Assembly: GCF_004348985.1 (NCBI RefSeq)
Contig: NZ_SMKW01000008.1
Coordinates: 118,410 to 182,409 of the forward strand
DNA: 64,000 bases
Direction: 5' to 3'
DNA from: Saccharopolyspora elongata
Lineage (GTDB): Bacteria > Actinomycetota > Actinomycetes > Mycobacteriales > Pseudonocardiaceae
Part shown: positions 1 through 8,391 of the stretch, in pieces
How the letters are laid out: each line of letters opens with the position of its first letter
Position numbering within the stretch: the first letter of the stretch is position 1
Notes under the pieces: generated by a model
What the model saw: the letters and a program-made list of their open reading frames with translations, nothing else
Database searches by the model: none
What the model was told of the DNA's origin: nothing
Translations under genes and position numbers: made by a program

Positions 1-285
1 CCCCGGTACCGCGCCTCGGTCATGAAGTGCGCGTCCGGGGTGCGGGTCACCGGGACGTTGGAGCCCCACATCATCAGGTAGGAGGAGTTCCACCAGTCCG
101 CGGACTCGGGCACGTCGGTCTGGTCGCCGAACACCTGCGGCGAGGCGACCGGGAGGTCGGCGTACCAGTCGTAGAACGACAGCATGGTGCCGCCGATCAG
201 CGAGATGAACCGAGCGCCCGCGGCGTGCGAGACCATCGACATCGCCGGGATCGGGAAGAACCCGGCGATCCGGTCGGGCCGTGCC
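1..285 (-). pseudogene. narG: narG fragment, respiratory nitrate reductase alpha subunit (5'-truncated, runs off window)
   Basis: The complement reads as an internal slice of NarG, the molybdenum-containing catalytic chain of membrane-bound nitrate reductase. Motifs in order are [50 protein letters not shown] and [14 protein letters not shown], all hallmark NarG sequence from the N-terminal third of the protein. The frame stays open to the window edge on the left. On the right the match stops at Pro-Asp-Arg near 280, where narK-like sequence on the other strand begins, so the first 200 or so residues are absent. No start codon or ribosome site belongs to it. It is most likely a remnant, unless the window edge or an assembly join explains the cut. 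Confidence 0.85.
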
Positions 286-1295
286 TGCGGATGGTGTGCA
301 CGTGCGCGGCGGCGACGAGCGACGGCGCCCGGCCGATGTTCACCCTGATCAGCCTGCTGACGATCGTCCCGGTGCTGCTGGTCGGGCTGTTGCCCGATTC
401 GCTGCCGGTGCTGATGATCGGCGGCGTGCTGCTCGGCCTCGGCGGCACCACCTTCGCCGTCGGCGTCCCGGCGGCCAACGCCTGGTTCCCGCCCGAGAAC
501 CGCGGCATGGCGCTCGGCGTCTTCGGCGTCGGCACCGGCGGCACGGCGATCGCCTCGTTCACCACGCTGCCGCTGACCGCCGCGTTCGGGCAGCTGGCGC
601 CGTTCCTGGTCGTGTCGGTGGCGCTGGTCGTGGTGGCGGTGCTGGCGTGGACGCTGCTCGGCGATCCGGCCGATCGGGTGGTGCCGCCGGGTTCGGCGTT
701 CCACCGCACCGTGGAAACCCTGCGGCTGGCGGCGACCTGGGAGCTGTCGGTGCTTTACGCGCTGACCTTCGGCGGGTTCGTGGCGTTCAGCGTCTACCTG
801 CCGACCTACCTCAAGTCCGCCTACGACCTCAGCGCGAGCGACGCCTCGATGCGCACGGCGGGATTCGTGGTGCTGGCCGTGGTGGCCCTGGTGGCCCGGC
901 CGATCGGTGGCTGGCTCTGCGACCGCGTGCACCCGGCCGACGTGCTCGGTACCGCCTGCTCGCTCGCCGTGGCGTTCGCGGCCCTGGCGGCCTTCGAACT
1001 GCCGCTGGTCCCGTTCGGCACGATCGCCTTCCTCGGGCTGGCCGCGGTGCTCGGGGCCGGCGCGGGTGCGGTGTTCGCACTGGTCGCCAAGCTGGCGCCG
1101 CCCGACGAGGTCGGCGCGGTGACCGGCCTGGTGGGCGCCGCGGGCGGCCTGGGCGGATTCTTCCCGCCCCTGGTGATGGGCGCGATCTACGGCACGGCGG
1201 GCGACTACACCTGGGGCCTCGTGCTCCTGGCGCTGGCCGCGCTGGGGTGCGCCGCGCTGACGTTCGCGGTCGTCCGGCGGGCGGCCGCCCAGTGA
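286..1295 (+). pseudogene. narK: narK fragment, nitrate/nitrite antiporter of the major facilitator family (5'-truncated)
   Basis: This frame encodes about 335 residues of a major facilitator transporter. [20 protein letters not shown] followed by [20 protein letters not shown] is typical of the NarK nitrate/nitrite porter family. Family members have 12 membrane helices and 400-460 residues; here the first two or three helices are missing. Homology begins near LRM (about 290), is scrambled for a few codons, and becomes clean at GARPMFTL near 325. The C-terminus looks intact. The upstream sequence is narG on the opposite strand rather than a promoter, so expression of a working transporter is doubtful. 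The first internal ATG is at 336. Confidence 0.8.
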
Positions 1296-1448
1296 CCGGG
1301 CTGCGGATGCGTGGAACCGCTCGGACGGACATGATCTCCGGGAGACTCCACGGGGTAGCCTGATGGGGTAGGGGACAATACGCCGGAATCGGGCTCGCCC
1401 GGCTCCCGCGGTCCCCGTCATGGCAGCAATCCAACGGAGGTGTCAGCG

Positions 1449-1970
1449 GTGTCCAATCCGTTCACCGGCTCCGGCCGGTCGGCGCCGGGCACACCCAACC
1501 TGCCCACCCCGCCGAGCGGCTGGCCGATCGGTTCCTACGGCACCTACGAAGAGGCGCAGCGCGCCGTCGACCACCTGGCGGACAGCGACTTCCCGGTCCA
1601 GGAGGTGACCATCGTCGGCGTCGACCTGATGCTCGTCGAGCGCGTCACCGGGCGGCTGACCTGGGGTCGGGTGCTGGGCGGGGGCGCGGCCTCCGGAGCC
1701 TGGTTCGGCCTGTTCGTCGGCCTGATCCTGGGCCTGTTCACGCCGCAGGGCGGCTGGTTCGGCCCGGTGCTGGTCGGTCTGGGCGCGGGTATCGTGTTCG
1801 GCTTGGTCTCCGCGGCGGTCGGCTACGCCTCGACCCGCGGTCGCCGGGACTTCTCCTCGGCCAGCCAGCTGGTCGCGGGCCGCTACGACGTGCTGGCCCA
1901 GCCGCGCCACGCGGAACAGGGCCGGGACCTGCTCGCCAAACTCGCCATGCGCCCACCGTCGGCGCAATGA
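1449..1970 (+). CDS. general stress protein 17M-like membrane protein
   Basis: This 173-residue protein has an N-terminal YflT/general stress protein 17M-like domain (WPIGSYGTYEEAQRAVDHLAD, then a short alpha/beta stretch ending in LMLVERVTGRLTWG). Two glycine-rich membrane segments follow (about residues 75-95 and 100-125) and then a soluble tail. GTG 1449 is the chosen start because GGAGG ends 8 bases before it; an in-frame GTG at 1440 overlaps that site. The gene precedes the sugar importer in the same order as Rv1234 before lpqY in M. tuberculosis. The biochemical role is unknown; stress association is inferred from the family name only. Confidence 0.75.
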   Translation: MSNPFTGSGRSAPGTPNLPTPPSGWPIGSYGTYEEAQRAVDHLADSDFPVQEVTIVGVDLMLVERVTGRLTWGRVLGGGAASGAWFGLFVGLILGLFTPQGGWFGPVLVGLGAGIVFGLVSAAVGYASTRGRRDFSSASQLVAGRYDVLAQPRHAEQGRDLLAKLAMRPPSAQ

Positions 1971-1971
1971 T

Positions 1972-2046
1972 CGTGAGTGGCGCGGCAGCGCCGCTCACGA
2001 CTTCCGGCGGACCCAGGACCCATGAGGGGCCTGGGTCCTGCTTTTT
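1972..2046 (+). terminator. tandem hairpins, the second an intrinsic terminator
   Basis: Two hairpins follow the stop codon at 1970. The first (1972-1999) pairs CGTGAGTGGCG with CGCCGCTCACG around a six-base loop. The second (2009-2038) pairs GGACCCAGG with CCTGGGTCC and is followed by a T-run at 2042-2046, as in rho-independent terminators. Confidence 0.75.
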
Positions 2047-2127
2047 CGGAGACTTCCCTCTCCGGGGGGAGGCGGTTCGTTCCTCGGCGGGAAGATCGGC
2101 GAGGCGCGCATCGCGAGTATTCGAGGC

Positions 2128-2598
2128 ATGAAACGACAGACCACCGCAGCCCTGATCGCATGTGCGGGCGCTCTCGCGTACACCACCTCGAAAGTCGTTC
2201 TCGCGATTCGCGCGGAACTCGGCATCCACGGGTTCCCCGCCCCGCCGTCGTCGTACGTCGCTTGGCAACCCGAGCAGATCGCGCTCGCGCAGCTGGGCAA
2301 TGCGGCCGTCGGCCTGGTCACCGCGATCTGCGCCTTGCTGCTTGCGTGGCGCACCCTCGCGAGGGTCGCGGTCGTCCGTTGGATACTCGTCGCGGTGTCG
2401 TGGCTCGGCGTCGCGGTGATGGCAGCGGGTGTGATCGGATTCTCGCTGCGCGCCTTCGGCATCGTGCTGGCCCTCGGGCCGCCCGCAGCCGGTTGGTCCA
2501 CGTACGCGGCGCTCGCGGTCGGAGCGGTCTGGGTGGTCGCGTGGGCCATCGCGACCACCGGGTTCGCCAGGGCGCGATGGCTGCGCACCAGCAGTTGA
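2128..2598 (+). CDS. hypothetical four-helix integral membrane protein
   Basis: The 156-residue product has about four hydrophobic segments (roughly residues 5-25, 50-75, 80-105 and 125-148) separated by short loops with Arg clusters, and ends in a basic tail. No enzymatic motif is visible and I do not recognise the family. The ATG at 2128 follows a terminator by about 80 bases, so the gene is probably transcribed alone. It lies between the stress protein and the sugar importer, but nothing ties it functionally to either. Codon use matches its neighbours, which supports it as real coding sequence. Confidence 0.6.
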   Translation: MKRQTTAALIACAGALAYTTSKVVLAIRAELGIHGFPAPPSSYVAWQPEQIALAQLGNAAVGLVTAICALLLAWRTLARVAVVRWILVAVSWLGVAVMAAGVIGFSLRAFGIVLALGPPAAGWSTYAALAVGAVWVVAWAIATTGFARARWLRTSS

Positions 2599-2709
2599 GG
2601 CGGCGCTGCCAGCGTTCGGCTGTACGACTGCCAACGATCATCGCAGTGGGATGCGGCCTTTGGTGCAGCGCCCCGACGTCCCTTTTCACCCACATTCACG
2701 TATTTGCAA

Positions 2710-2729
2710 CAAGGGGCACACCGCCCTTG
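2710..2729 (+). promoter_or_regulatory. inverted repeat upstream of the sugar importer operon
   Basis: CAAGGG (2710-2715) and CCCTTG (2724-2729) form a perfect inverted repeat with an eight-base spacer, about 120 bases before the lpqY-like start. This is a plausible operator for a sugar-responsive repressor. No regulator gene lies beside it, so the role is inference. Confidence 0.25.
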
Positions 2730-2850
2730 CCTTGACTGATCAAGACGCCTAGCTTGCCAACACCGGCTCACCGCCGGCGGTGGCAGGCGACGAAGCGTGG
2801 GCACCCCAGTGCCGGGTCGCGGCTGCGACCGGCAACTGGAAGGACCGACC

Positions 2851-4107
2851 GTGAGAGTTCGCCGCACCCGTGCAGCGGCAGTGCTGGGCGCGTCGCTGGT
2901 GTGCGCGTCCGCGCTGACCGCCTGCGCACCGGCCTCCGGCGCGAACACCGTGAACCTCTACAGCGCGCCCGAGGAGAACCTGCAGCAGAACGTGGACCGC
3001 TGCAACGCCGAGTCAGGCGGGCGGTACCAGATCGTCTACCACAAGCTGCCCCGCGACGCCGATGGCCAGCGCGAGCAGATGGTGCGCCGGCTGGCCGCCG
3101 GCGACACCGGCATGGACATCCTCTACCTGGACGTCTCCTGGACCGGCGAGTTCGCCGAGGCCAAGTGGATCCGGGAGTGGACCGGCCAGAACAAGGCTGA
3201 AGCCGAACGCGACACGCTGCGGGGGCCGCTGGAGACGGCCACCTGGGAGGGCAAGCTCTACGCGGCGCCGAAGAACACCAACGTGCAGCTGCTCTGGTAC
3301 CGCAAGGACCTGGTGCCCGAACCGCCGAAGACGTGGGGCGAGATGATCTCGACCGCCCAGCGCCTCGAGCAGGAGGGCAAGCCGCACTGGATCTCGCTCA
3401 CCGGCGCGCAGTACGAGGGCCTGTACGTGCACTTCAACACGCTCGTGCAATCGGCGGGCGGGCACATCATCTCCGATGACGGCAAGCGCGCCGTGATCGA
3501 CGAGGGCGCGGTGCAGGCGTTGCAGGCGCTGCGCGACCTCGGCACGGCGGGCGTCACCAGCCCGTCGATGAACAACGCCAAGGAGGACGACGCCCGGCAG
3601 GAGTTCGAGACCGGGCAGGCCGCCTTCCAGCTGAACTGGCCGTTCGTCTACCCGTCGATGCAGGAGAACAAGCCCGAGCTGGCGCGCAACGTCGGTTGGG
3701 CGCGACTGCCCGGCCTGCAGCCGGGGGTGCCGAGCAAGTCCACCATCGGCGGCGCCAACTACGCGGTCAGCAGCTTCTCGACCAAGCCGGACCTGGCCTT
3801 CGAGGCGACGAAGTGCCTGCGGAACCCGGAAAGCCAGAAGTTCTCCGCGATCAACGACGGCGTGCCGCCGGCTCTCGAGTCCGTCTACTCGGATCCCGAG
3901 GTGGCCGCCGAGTACCCGATGCGCGACACCATCCTGGAAGCGCTCAAGGATCCGGGCGTGCGAACGGTGACTCCGGCTTCGCAGAACGTCTCCACGGCGC
4001 TGTCCAACCTGCTCGCGCCGATCGGGGAGATCGACCCGCAGAGCACTGCGGAGCGGATGCGCACCGAGGTGCAGAACGCCTTGGACTCCAAGGGAGTGAT
4101 GCCGTGA
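2851..4107 (+). CDS. lpqY: sugar ABC transporter substrate-binding lipoprotein (LpqY-type)
   Basis: This 418-residue solute-binding protein of ABC family 1 starts at GTG 2851, with GGAAGGA six bases upstream. A basic, hydrophobic signal peptide ends in the lipobox LTAC (Cys25), so the mature protein should be lipid-anchored outside the membrane. The family pattern is present: NLYSAPEENLQ early, DILYLDVSWTGEFAEAKWI, and YAAPKNTNVQLLWYRKDL. It heads a four-gene operon, overlapping sugA by three bases. Gene order (stress protein, lpqY, sugA, sugB, sugC, corA nearby) matches the M. tuberculosis trehalose importer, so trehalose is the likely ligand. That is inferred from synteny; maltose-type sugars remain possible. 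Confidence 0.85.
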   Translation: MRVRRTRAAAVLGASLVCASALTACAPASGANTVNLYSAPEENLQQNVDRCNAESGGRYQIVYHKLPRDADGQREQMVRRLAAGDTGMDILYLDVSWTGEFAEAKWIREWTGQNKAEAERDTLRGPLETATWEGKLYAAPKNTNVQLLWYRKDLVPEPPKTWGEMISTAQRLEQEGKPHWISLTGAQYEGLYVHFNTLVQSAGGHIISDDGKRAVIDEGAVQALQALRDLGTAGVTSPSMNNAKEDDARQEFETGQAAFQLNWPFVYPSMQENKPELARNVGWARLPGLQPGVPSKSTIGGANYAVSSFSTKPDLAFEATKCLRNPESQKFSAINDGVPPALESVYSDPEVAAEYPMRDTILEALKDPGVRTVTPASQNVSTALSNLLAPIGEIDPQSTAERMRTEVQNALDSKGVMP

Positions 4108-5030
4108 TGGTGCAACTGAAGGACTCCCTGCCAACCGCGAAGGCGATCAGCGAGGGCAAGAAGGCCGAACGCAAGCTCGGCTGGCTGCTGTGCGCCCCGG
4201 CCGCGCTGGTGATGCTCGCCGTCACCGGCTGGCCGATCCTCTACGCGCTGTGGCTGTCGTTCCAGCGGTTCGACCTCAAGTACCCGGACCAGCGCGAATT
4301 CGTCGGGCTGGACAACTACATCACGGTGCTCGGCAACGGCTACTGGTGGAGCGCGTTCTGGGTGACGATCCTGGTCACCATCGTCTCGGTGGCGATCGAG
4401 TTCGCCCTCGGCATGGGGCTGGCGCTGGTCATGCACCGGGCGCTGGTCGGCCGCGGCCTGGTGCGCACCGTGACCCTCATCCCGTACGGCATCGTCACCG
4501 TCGTCGCGGCCTTCAGCTGGCGCTACGCCTGGACGCCCGACACCGGTTACCTGGCCAACGCGATCACGCCGGGCGGCGCGCCGCTGACCGAGCACGCCAG
4601 CGCGCTGGCCATCGTGATCCTGGCGGAGATCTGGAAGACCACGCCGTTCATGGCGCTGCTGCTGATGGCCGGTCTGGCGCTGGTGCCCGACGACCTGCTC
4701 AAGGCGGCGGCGATGGACGGCGCCGGGCCGTGGCAGCGGTTCGTGAAGGTGATGCTGCCGGTGATGAAGCCGGCCATCCTGGTCGCGCTGCTGTTCCGCA
4801 CCCTCGACGCGTTCCGCGTCTTCGACAACATCGTGGTGCTCACCTCCGGCGCGCAAGGCACCTCGTCGGTGTCCGTGCTCGCCTACAACAACCTGATCAA
4901 GGGCCTGAACCTGGGCATCGGCTCGACCATGTCGGTCCTGATCTTCATCGCGGTCGCGATCATCGCGTGGATGTTCGTGAAGCTCTTCGGCGCGGCCGCG
5001 CCCGGTAGCGACGACAAGGGGAGGCGCTGA
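4107..5030 (+). CDS. sugA: sugar ABC transporter permease (SugA/MalF-type)
   Basis: This 307-residue permease has six predicted helices. The EAA loop that docks the ATPase reads [20 protein letters not shown] near residues 200-220. ATG 4107 overlaps the lpqY stop codon (TGA 4105-4107), and GTG 4104 is an alternative; AAGGGA upstream is the likely ribosome site. The overlap implies translational coupling. It should form the inner-membrane channel together with the next gene product. Length and helix pattern fit the MalF-like group lacking the large periplasmic loop of E. coli MalF. Confidence 0.9.
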   Translation: MVQLKDSLPTAKAISEGKKAERKLGWLLCAPAALVMLAVTGWPILYALWLSFQRFDLKYPDQREFVGLDNYITVLGNGYWWSAFWVTILVTIVSVAIEFALGMGLALVMHRALVGRGLVRTVTLIPYGIVTVVAAFSWRYAWTPDTGYLANAITPGGAPLTEHASALAIVILAEIWKTTPFMALLLMAGLALVPDDLLKAAAMDGAGPWQRFVKVMLPVMKPAILVALLFRTLDAFRVFDNIVVLTSGAQGTSSVSVLAYNNLIKGLNLGIGSTMSVLIFIAVAIIAWMFVKLFGAAAPGSDDKGRR

Positions 5031-5875
5031 TGGCCGGCGTCGGCGGGGCCGAGACCCCCGCGCGGAAGACCAAGTGGGCGCTGCTCAACATCATCGTGCT
5101 GGTGTACGCGCTGGTGCCGGTGCTGTGGATCCTGTCGCTGTCGTTCAAGACGCCGGAGACGCTCGCCGACGGCAACCTGATCCCGCGCGAGTGGACCCTG
5201 GAGAACTACGCGGCGATCTTCTCCACCAGCGAGTTCACCCGCGCGCTGCTGAACTCGATCGGCATCGCGCTGATCGCGACCGCCATCGCCGTGGTGCTGG
5301 GCACCATGGCCGCCTACGCGATCGCCCGGCTGGACTTCCCCGGCAAGCGGGTGCTGGTCGGCGCCTCGCTGCTGATCGCGATGTTCCCGCAGGTGTCGCT
5401 GGTGTCGCCGCTGTTCGAGATCGAGCGGGCGCTGGGCCTGTTCGACACCTGGCCGGGGCTGATCCTGCCGTACATCACCTTCTCGCTGCCGCTGGCCATC
5501 TACACGCTGTCGGCGTTCTTCCGGGAGATCCCGTGGGAGCTGGAGAAGGCGGCCAAGATGGACGGCGCAACGCCGGGGCAGGCCTTCGCGAAGGTGATCG
5601 CGCCGCTGGCCGCGCCGGGGGTGTTCACCACCGCCATCCTGGTGTTCATCTTCTGCTGGAACGACTTCCTGTTCGCGATCTCGCTGACCTCGACGGAGAA
5701 CTCCCGCACCGCGCCGGTGGCGTTGCAGTTCTTCACCGGCGACTCGCAGTTCGAGGACCCGACGGGGTCGATCTCCGCGGCCGCGGTGGTGATCACCATT
5801 CCGATCATCGTGTTCGTGCTGTTCTTCCAGCGTCGCATCGTGTCCGGACTGACCTCCGGCGCAGTGAAGGGGTAA
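5030..5875 (+). CDS. sugB: sugar ABC transporter permease (SugB/MalG-type)
   Basis: This 281-residue permease has six predicted helices and the EAA motif [20 protein letters not shown] near residues 180-200. Its ATG lies within the stop of the preceding permease (TGATG overlap at 5028-5032), a mark of translational coupling and one-to-one subunit production. It pairs with the SugA-like protein to make the import channel. The sequence around [13 protein letters not shown] and [19 protein letters not shown] is typical of MalG relatives. The C-terminal segment ends in a short basic tail facing the cytoplasm. Confidence 0.9.
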   Translation: MAGVGGAETPARKTKWALLNIIVLVYALVPVLWILSLSFKTPETLADGNLIPREWTLENYAAIFSTSEFTRALLNSIGIALIATAIAVVLGTMAAYAIARLDFPGKRVLVGASLLIAMFPQVSLVSPLFEIERALGLFDTWPGLILPYITFSLPLAIYTLSAFFREIPWELEKAAKMDGATPGQAFAKVIAPLAAPGVFTTAILVFIFCWNDFLFAISLTSTENSRTAPVALQFFTGDSQFEDPTGSISAAAVVITIPIIVFVLFFQRRIVSGLTSGAVKG

Positions 5876-5879
5876 CCAA

Positions 5880-7052
5880 GTGGCCGAGATCGTGCTGGAC
5901 AAGGTGACCAAGCGCTACCCGGACGGGGCGTTGGCGGTCAACGAGGTGAACCTGGAGATCGCGGACGGCGAGTTCGTGATCCTGGTCGGCCCCTCCGGCT
6001 GCGGGAAGTCCACCACGCTGAACATGATCGCGGGGCTGGAGGACATCAGCGGCGGCGAACTGCGCATCGGCGGGGAGCGGATGAACGAGCGCGCGCCCAA
6101 GGACCGCGACATCGCCATGGTGTTCCAGTCCTACGCGCTGTACCCGCACATGACGGTGTTCGAGAACATGGCGTTCCCGCTGCGGCTGGCCAAGGTGGAT
6201 TCGGCGACGGTGCGGCAGAAGGTCGAGGAGGCCGCCAAGATCCTCGACCTCGCCAAGCACCTGGACCGCAAGCCCGCGAACCTCTCCGGCGGGCAGCGGC
6301 AGCGGGTGGCGATGGGGCGGGCGATCGTGCGCAGCCCCAAGGCGTTCCTGATGGACGAGCCGTTGTCCAATTTGGACGCGAAGCTGCGGGTGCAGATGCG
6401 GACCTCGGTGTCGAAGCTGCAGAAGCGGCTGGGCACCACGACGGTCTACGTCACGCACGACCAGACCGAGGCGATGACCCTAGGCGACCGGGTCGTGGTC
6501 CTGCGCGGCGGCGTGGTGCAGCAGGTCGGCGCGCCGCAACACCTCTACGAGCACCCGGCGAACCTGTTCGTCGCGGGCTTCATCGGCTCGCCCGCGATGA
6601 ACTTCGTGCCGGTCGAGGTGGCCGACGGCGTGCTGCGCGGCCCGCTGGGCGACATCCCGCTGAGCGACCGGATCCGCACCGCGCTGGAGTCCGCGGACGC
6701 GCCGCGCGAACTGGTGCTGGGCATCCGCCCGGAGCACTTCGAGGACGCGGCGCTGCTCGACGACTCGGCCCGCGCGGCGGGCGGGACGTTCACCGGCGAG
6801 GTGGACGTGGTGGAGGAGATGGGCTCGGACAAGTACGTGTACTTCACCCTCCACGGTGGACGGGCGAGCACGGCGGAGCTGGACGAGCTGGCGGCCGACA
6901 GCGGCAGCGCCGAGGTACCCACGGACGAGGGCCAGGTGGTCACCCGCCTCTCGGTCGAATCGGCGGCGAGGGAGAGCCGGCCCCTGACGGTCTGGTTCGA
7001 CCCGGACAAGATCCACCTCTTCGACCCGGCCACGGGCCGAACCCTCACCTGA
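5880..7052 (+). CDS. sugC: sugar ABC transporter ATP-binding protein (SugC/MsmK-type)
   Basis: This 390-residue ATPase powers the importer. Walker A is GPSGCGKST (residues 37-45), the Q-loop FQSYALYP follows near 82, the signature LSGGQ is at 135-139, and the Walker B pair is D159-E160 in FLMDEPLSNLDA. The last 150 residues form the OB/TOBE regulatory domain of the MalK class (LVLGIRPEHFEDA). GTG 5880 starts four bases after the sugB stop. MalK-type ATPases are sometimes shared by several importers, but being the last gene of this operon points to dedicated use here. A terminator-like hairpin follows. Confidence 0.93.
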   Translation: MAEIVLDKVTKRYPDGALAVNEVNLEIADGEFVILVGPSGCGKSTTLNMIAGLEDISGGELRIGGERMNERAPKDRDIAMVFQSYALYPHMTVFENMAFPLRLAKVDSATVRQKVEEAAKILDLAKHLDRKPANLSGGQRQRVAMGRAIVRSPKAFLMDEPLSNLDAKLRVQMRTSVSKLQKRLGTTTVYVTHDQTEAMTLGDRVVVLRGGVVQQVGAPQHLYEHPANLFVAGFIGSPAMNFVPVEVADGVLRGPLGDIPLSDRIRTALESADAPRELVLGIRPEHFEDAALLDDSARAAGGTFTGEVDVVEEMGSDKYVYFTLHGGRASTAELDELAADSGSAEVPTDEGQVVTRLSVESAARESRPLTVWFDPDKIHLFDPATGRTLT

Positions 7053-7061
7053 CCCGGTCGA

Positions 7062-7108
7062 GGTGAGGGGCACCCATGACCGAGCAACCGGGCACGGGTG
7101 CCCCCACC
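7062..7108 (+). terminator. hairpin after the sugar importer operon
   Basis: GGTGAGGGGCACCC (7062-7075) pairs with GGGTGCCCCCACC (7096-7108) with one mismatch, around a 20-base loop. There is no clear T-run. Together with the palindromic repeat at 7186 it separates two convergent genes. Confidence 0.5.
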
Positions 7109-7185
7109 CACGGCCAAGAGCGGATTTCAAACCGGGGCAAGGTGACACCGCCGACCAGCTCCACCACCCGATGGGTCGGGTTCGT

Positions 7186-7233
7186 CCGCAATTTCAATGG
7201 AAATCGGACCTTCGATTTCAATGGAAATTGCGG
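7186..7233. repeat. 48-bp interspersed palindrome, copy 1
   Basis: Outer arms CCGCAATTTC and GAAATTGCGG are perfectly inverted. The inner core CAATGG occurs on both sides in the same orientation, so the middle of the palindrome is imperfect. Two more 48-bp copies occur at 21287 and 21382. It is AT-rich against a GC-rich background and lies between convergent genes (sugC and the CAP-domain gene), where it could act as a two-way terminator. Confidence 0.85.
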
Positions 7234-7255
7234 GCAGGTGAACGCCGGGTGGAGG

Positions 7256-7735
7256 TCAGGGGCGGCCGAGCTCTTGGGTCCAGTAGTGGTGGTAGCGGCT
7301 GTGCCCGGTCGCCGCGTGGCCCACGCCGAGGTCGGTGAAGGCGCAGTCGAGGATGTTGTCCCGGTGCGGGACGGCTTCCATCCACTGGCGGAAGGTGCCG
7401 TCGGCGGTCTCGCGGCCGGCCGCGATGTTCTCGCCGACGTAGCCGCCCGGGAATCCCTCGGACCGGGTGCGATCCACCGGGCTGCGGCCGTCGCTTCCGG
7501 TGTGCCTGAAGAAGTTCCGGTGCGCCATGTCCGCGCTGTGCCCGGCGGCCGCCCGGGTCAGGTCGCCGTTCAGGCGCACCGGCGGGCATCCGGCCCGGGC
7601 CCGTTCGGCATTGGTGAGTTCGAGTATTCGCTGCTCCGCCGGCGTCCGCTGGGCCGCCTGCAGCGGCGGCCCAGCGCAGAGCAGGAGAAGTGGGACCGCG
7701 GCCCCGCACGACAACATCCGTTCGACCAGCGACAT
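7256..7735 (-). CDS. secreted CAP/SCP-domain protein
   Basis: This 159-residue protein begins with a signal peptide (hydrophobic stretch LSCGAAVPLLLLCAG, probable cleavage after LQA) followed by one CAP domain. Landmarks are TPAEQRILELTNAERARAGC, then HSADMAHRNFFRHTGSDG with the His/Glu-type site residues, then GENIAAG, and WTQELG near the end. Bacterial CAP proteins are secreted and often associate with the envelope, but their activity is mostly undefined. It is convergent with the sugar importer. A divergent TCC-type motif copy (GTCCATAGTGGAC, 7848-7860) lies about 110 bases before the start. Confidence 0.85.
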   Translation of the reverse strand: MSLVERMLSCGAAVPLLLLCAGPPLQAAQRTPAEQRILELTNAERARAGCPPVRLNGDLTRAAAGHSADMAHRNFFRHTGSDGRSPVDRTRSEGFPGGYVGENIAAGRETADGTFRQWMEAVPHRDNILDCAFTDLGVGHAATGHSRYHHYWTQELGRP

Positions 7736-7876
7736 CTGCGATCACTCCCAGCATCGCGACGATGGGTGGGAGTGTTGTAACCGCGGCGCGACGACGCCGC
7801 CGGATCATTTCGCCGAATCCGGTTACCGGCCGGGCGTGCCGGATTCAGTCCATAGTGGACGGCCGAGCACGGAGCG

Positions 7877-7972
7877 TTAGAGCTGGCTCGCGATGAGTAC
7901 GAACAGGGTGACGATCCACCCCATGATCAGGGCGACCAGGAGGGTGAGCTTGTTGGCGGCCAAGCGAGTCAT
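7877..7972 (-). CDS. 31-residue single-helix membrane protein
   Basis: A very short gene with good signals. GGGAGG lies six bases before ATG (7972-7970 on the complement), and the product is Met-Thr-Arg-Leu-Ala-Ala-Asn-Lys followed by one hydrophobic helix of about 20 residues ending IASQL. A positively charged N-terminus and a single helix suggest a small inner-membrane protein with its N-terminus inside. It lies downstream of another small gene on the same strand. No homologue is recognised. The clean ribosome site and coherent membrane segment are the support. Confidence 0.55.
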   Translation of the reverse strand: MTRLAANKLTLLVALIMGWIVTLFVLIASQL

Positions 7973-8056
7973 GGCGGTGCCTCCCAACGTGAAAGAAACG
8001 AAGATCTGACGGAGATTCGTTTTTCACGATGCGGCCCGCGGTGGTCCCGGCAGGCG

Positions 8057-8245
8057 TCAGCGCGCGACGGCGCGTGGCGCGGCGGGAACCGCGTCCCACA
8101 TCGCGCCGGGTTTTCGCTGCACCCAAGCAGTGTGCCGGAACAACTTCTCGGCGATCTCCCGACGCGTCACGGGATTTCGCCGGGGGACCGGGCCGGTGAG
8201 GAGCCGATGCCGGACCCGCCCCTGGTGCTGCGGAAGACGGTGCAT
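8057..8245 (-). CDS. small basic hypothetical protein (62 aa)
   Basis: A 62-codon frame starts at ATG 8245 with a strong ribosome site, GAGGAGG, five bases upstream. The product is rich in Arg and His (MHRLPQHQGRVRHRLL at the start) and contains TRREIAEKLFRHTAWVQ, which could be an amphipathic helix, then a Pro/Ala/Arg tail. I do not recognise it. It lies between corA and the 31-residue gene on the same strand, so the two small genes may be co-transcribed. The ribosome site is the main evidence; codon bias is compatible but the frame is short. Confidence 0.5.
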   Translation of the reverse strand: MHRLPQHQGRVRHRLLTGPVPRRNPVTRREIAEKLFRHTAWVQRKPGAMWDAVPAAPRAVAR

Positions 8246-8391
8246 GACAACCTCCTCACGCGCTCGCGCCGACCGATGAGAACGGACGGTGGTGAAAGAC
8301 AAGCGGAACGGCGTCCAGTCGGCGATGACGGGACGCGAAGTGACCCCGCACGGCATATCGCCGGCGGCGCGGAATTCGTTACGAAGTGCGA

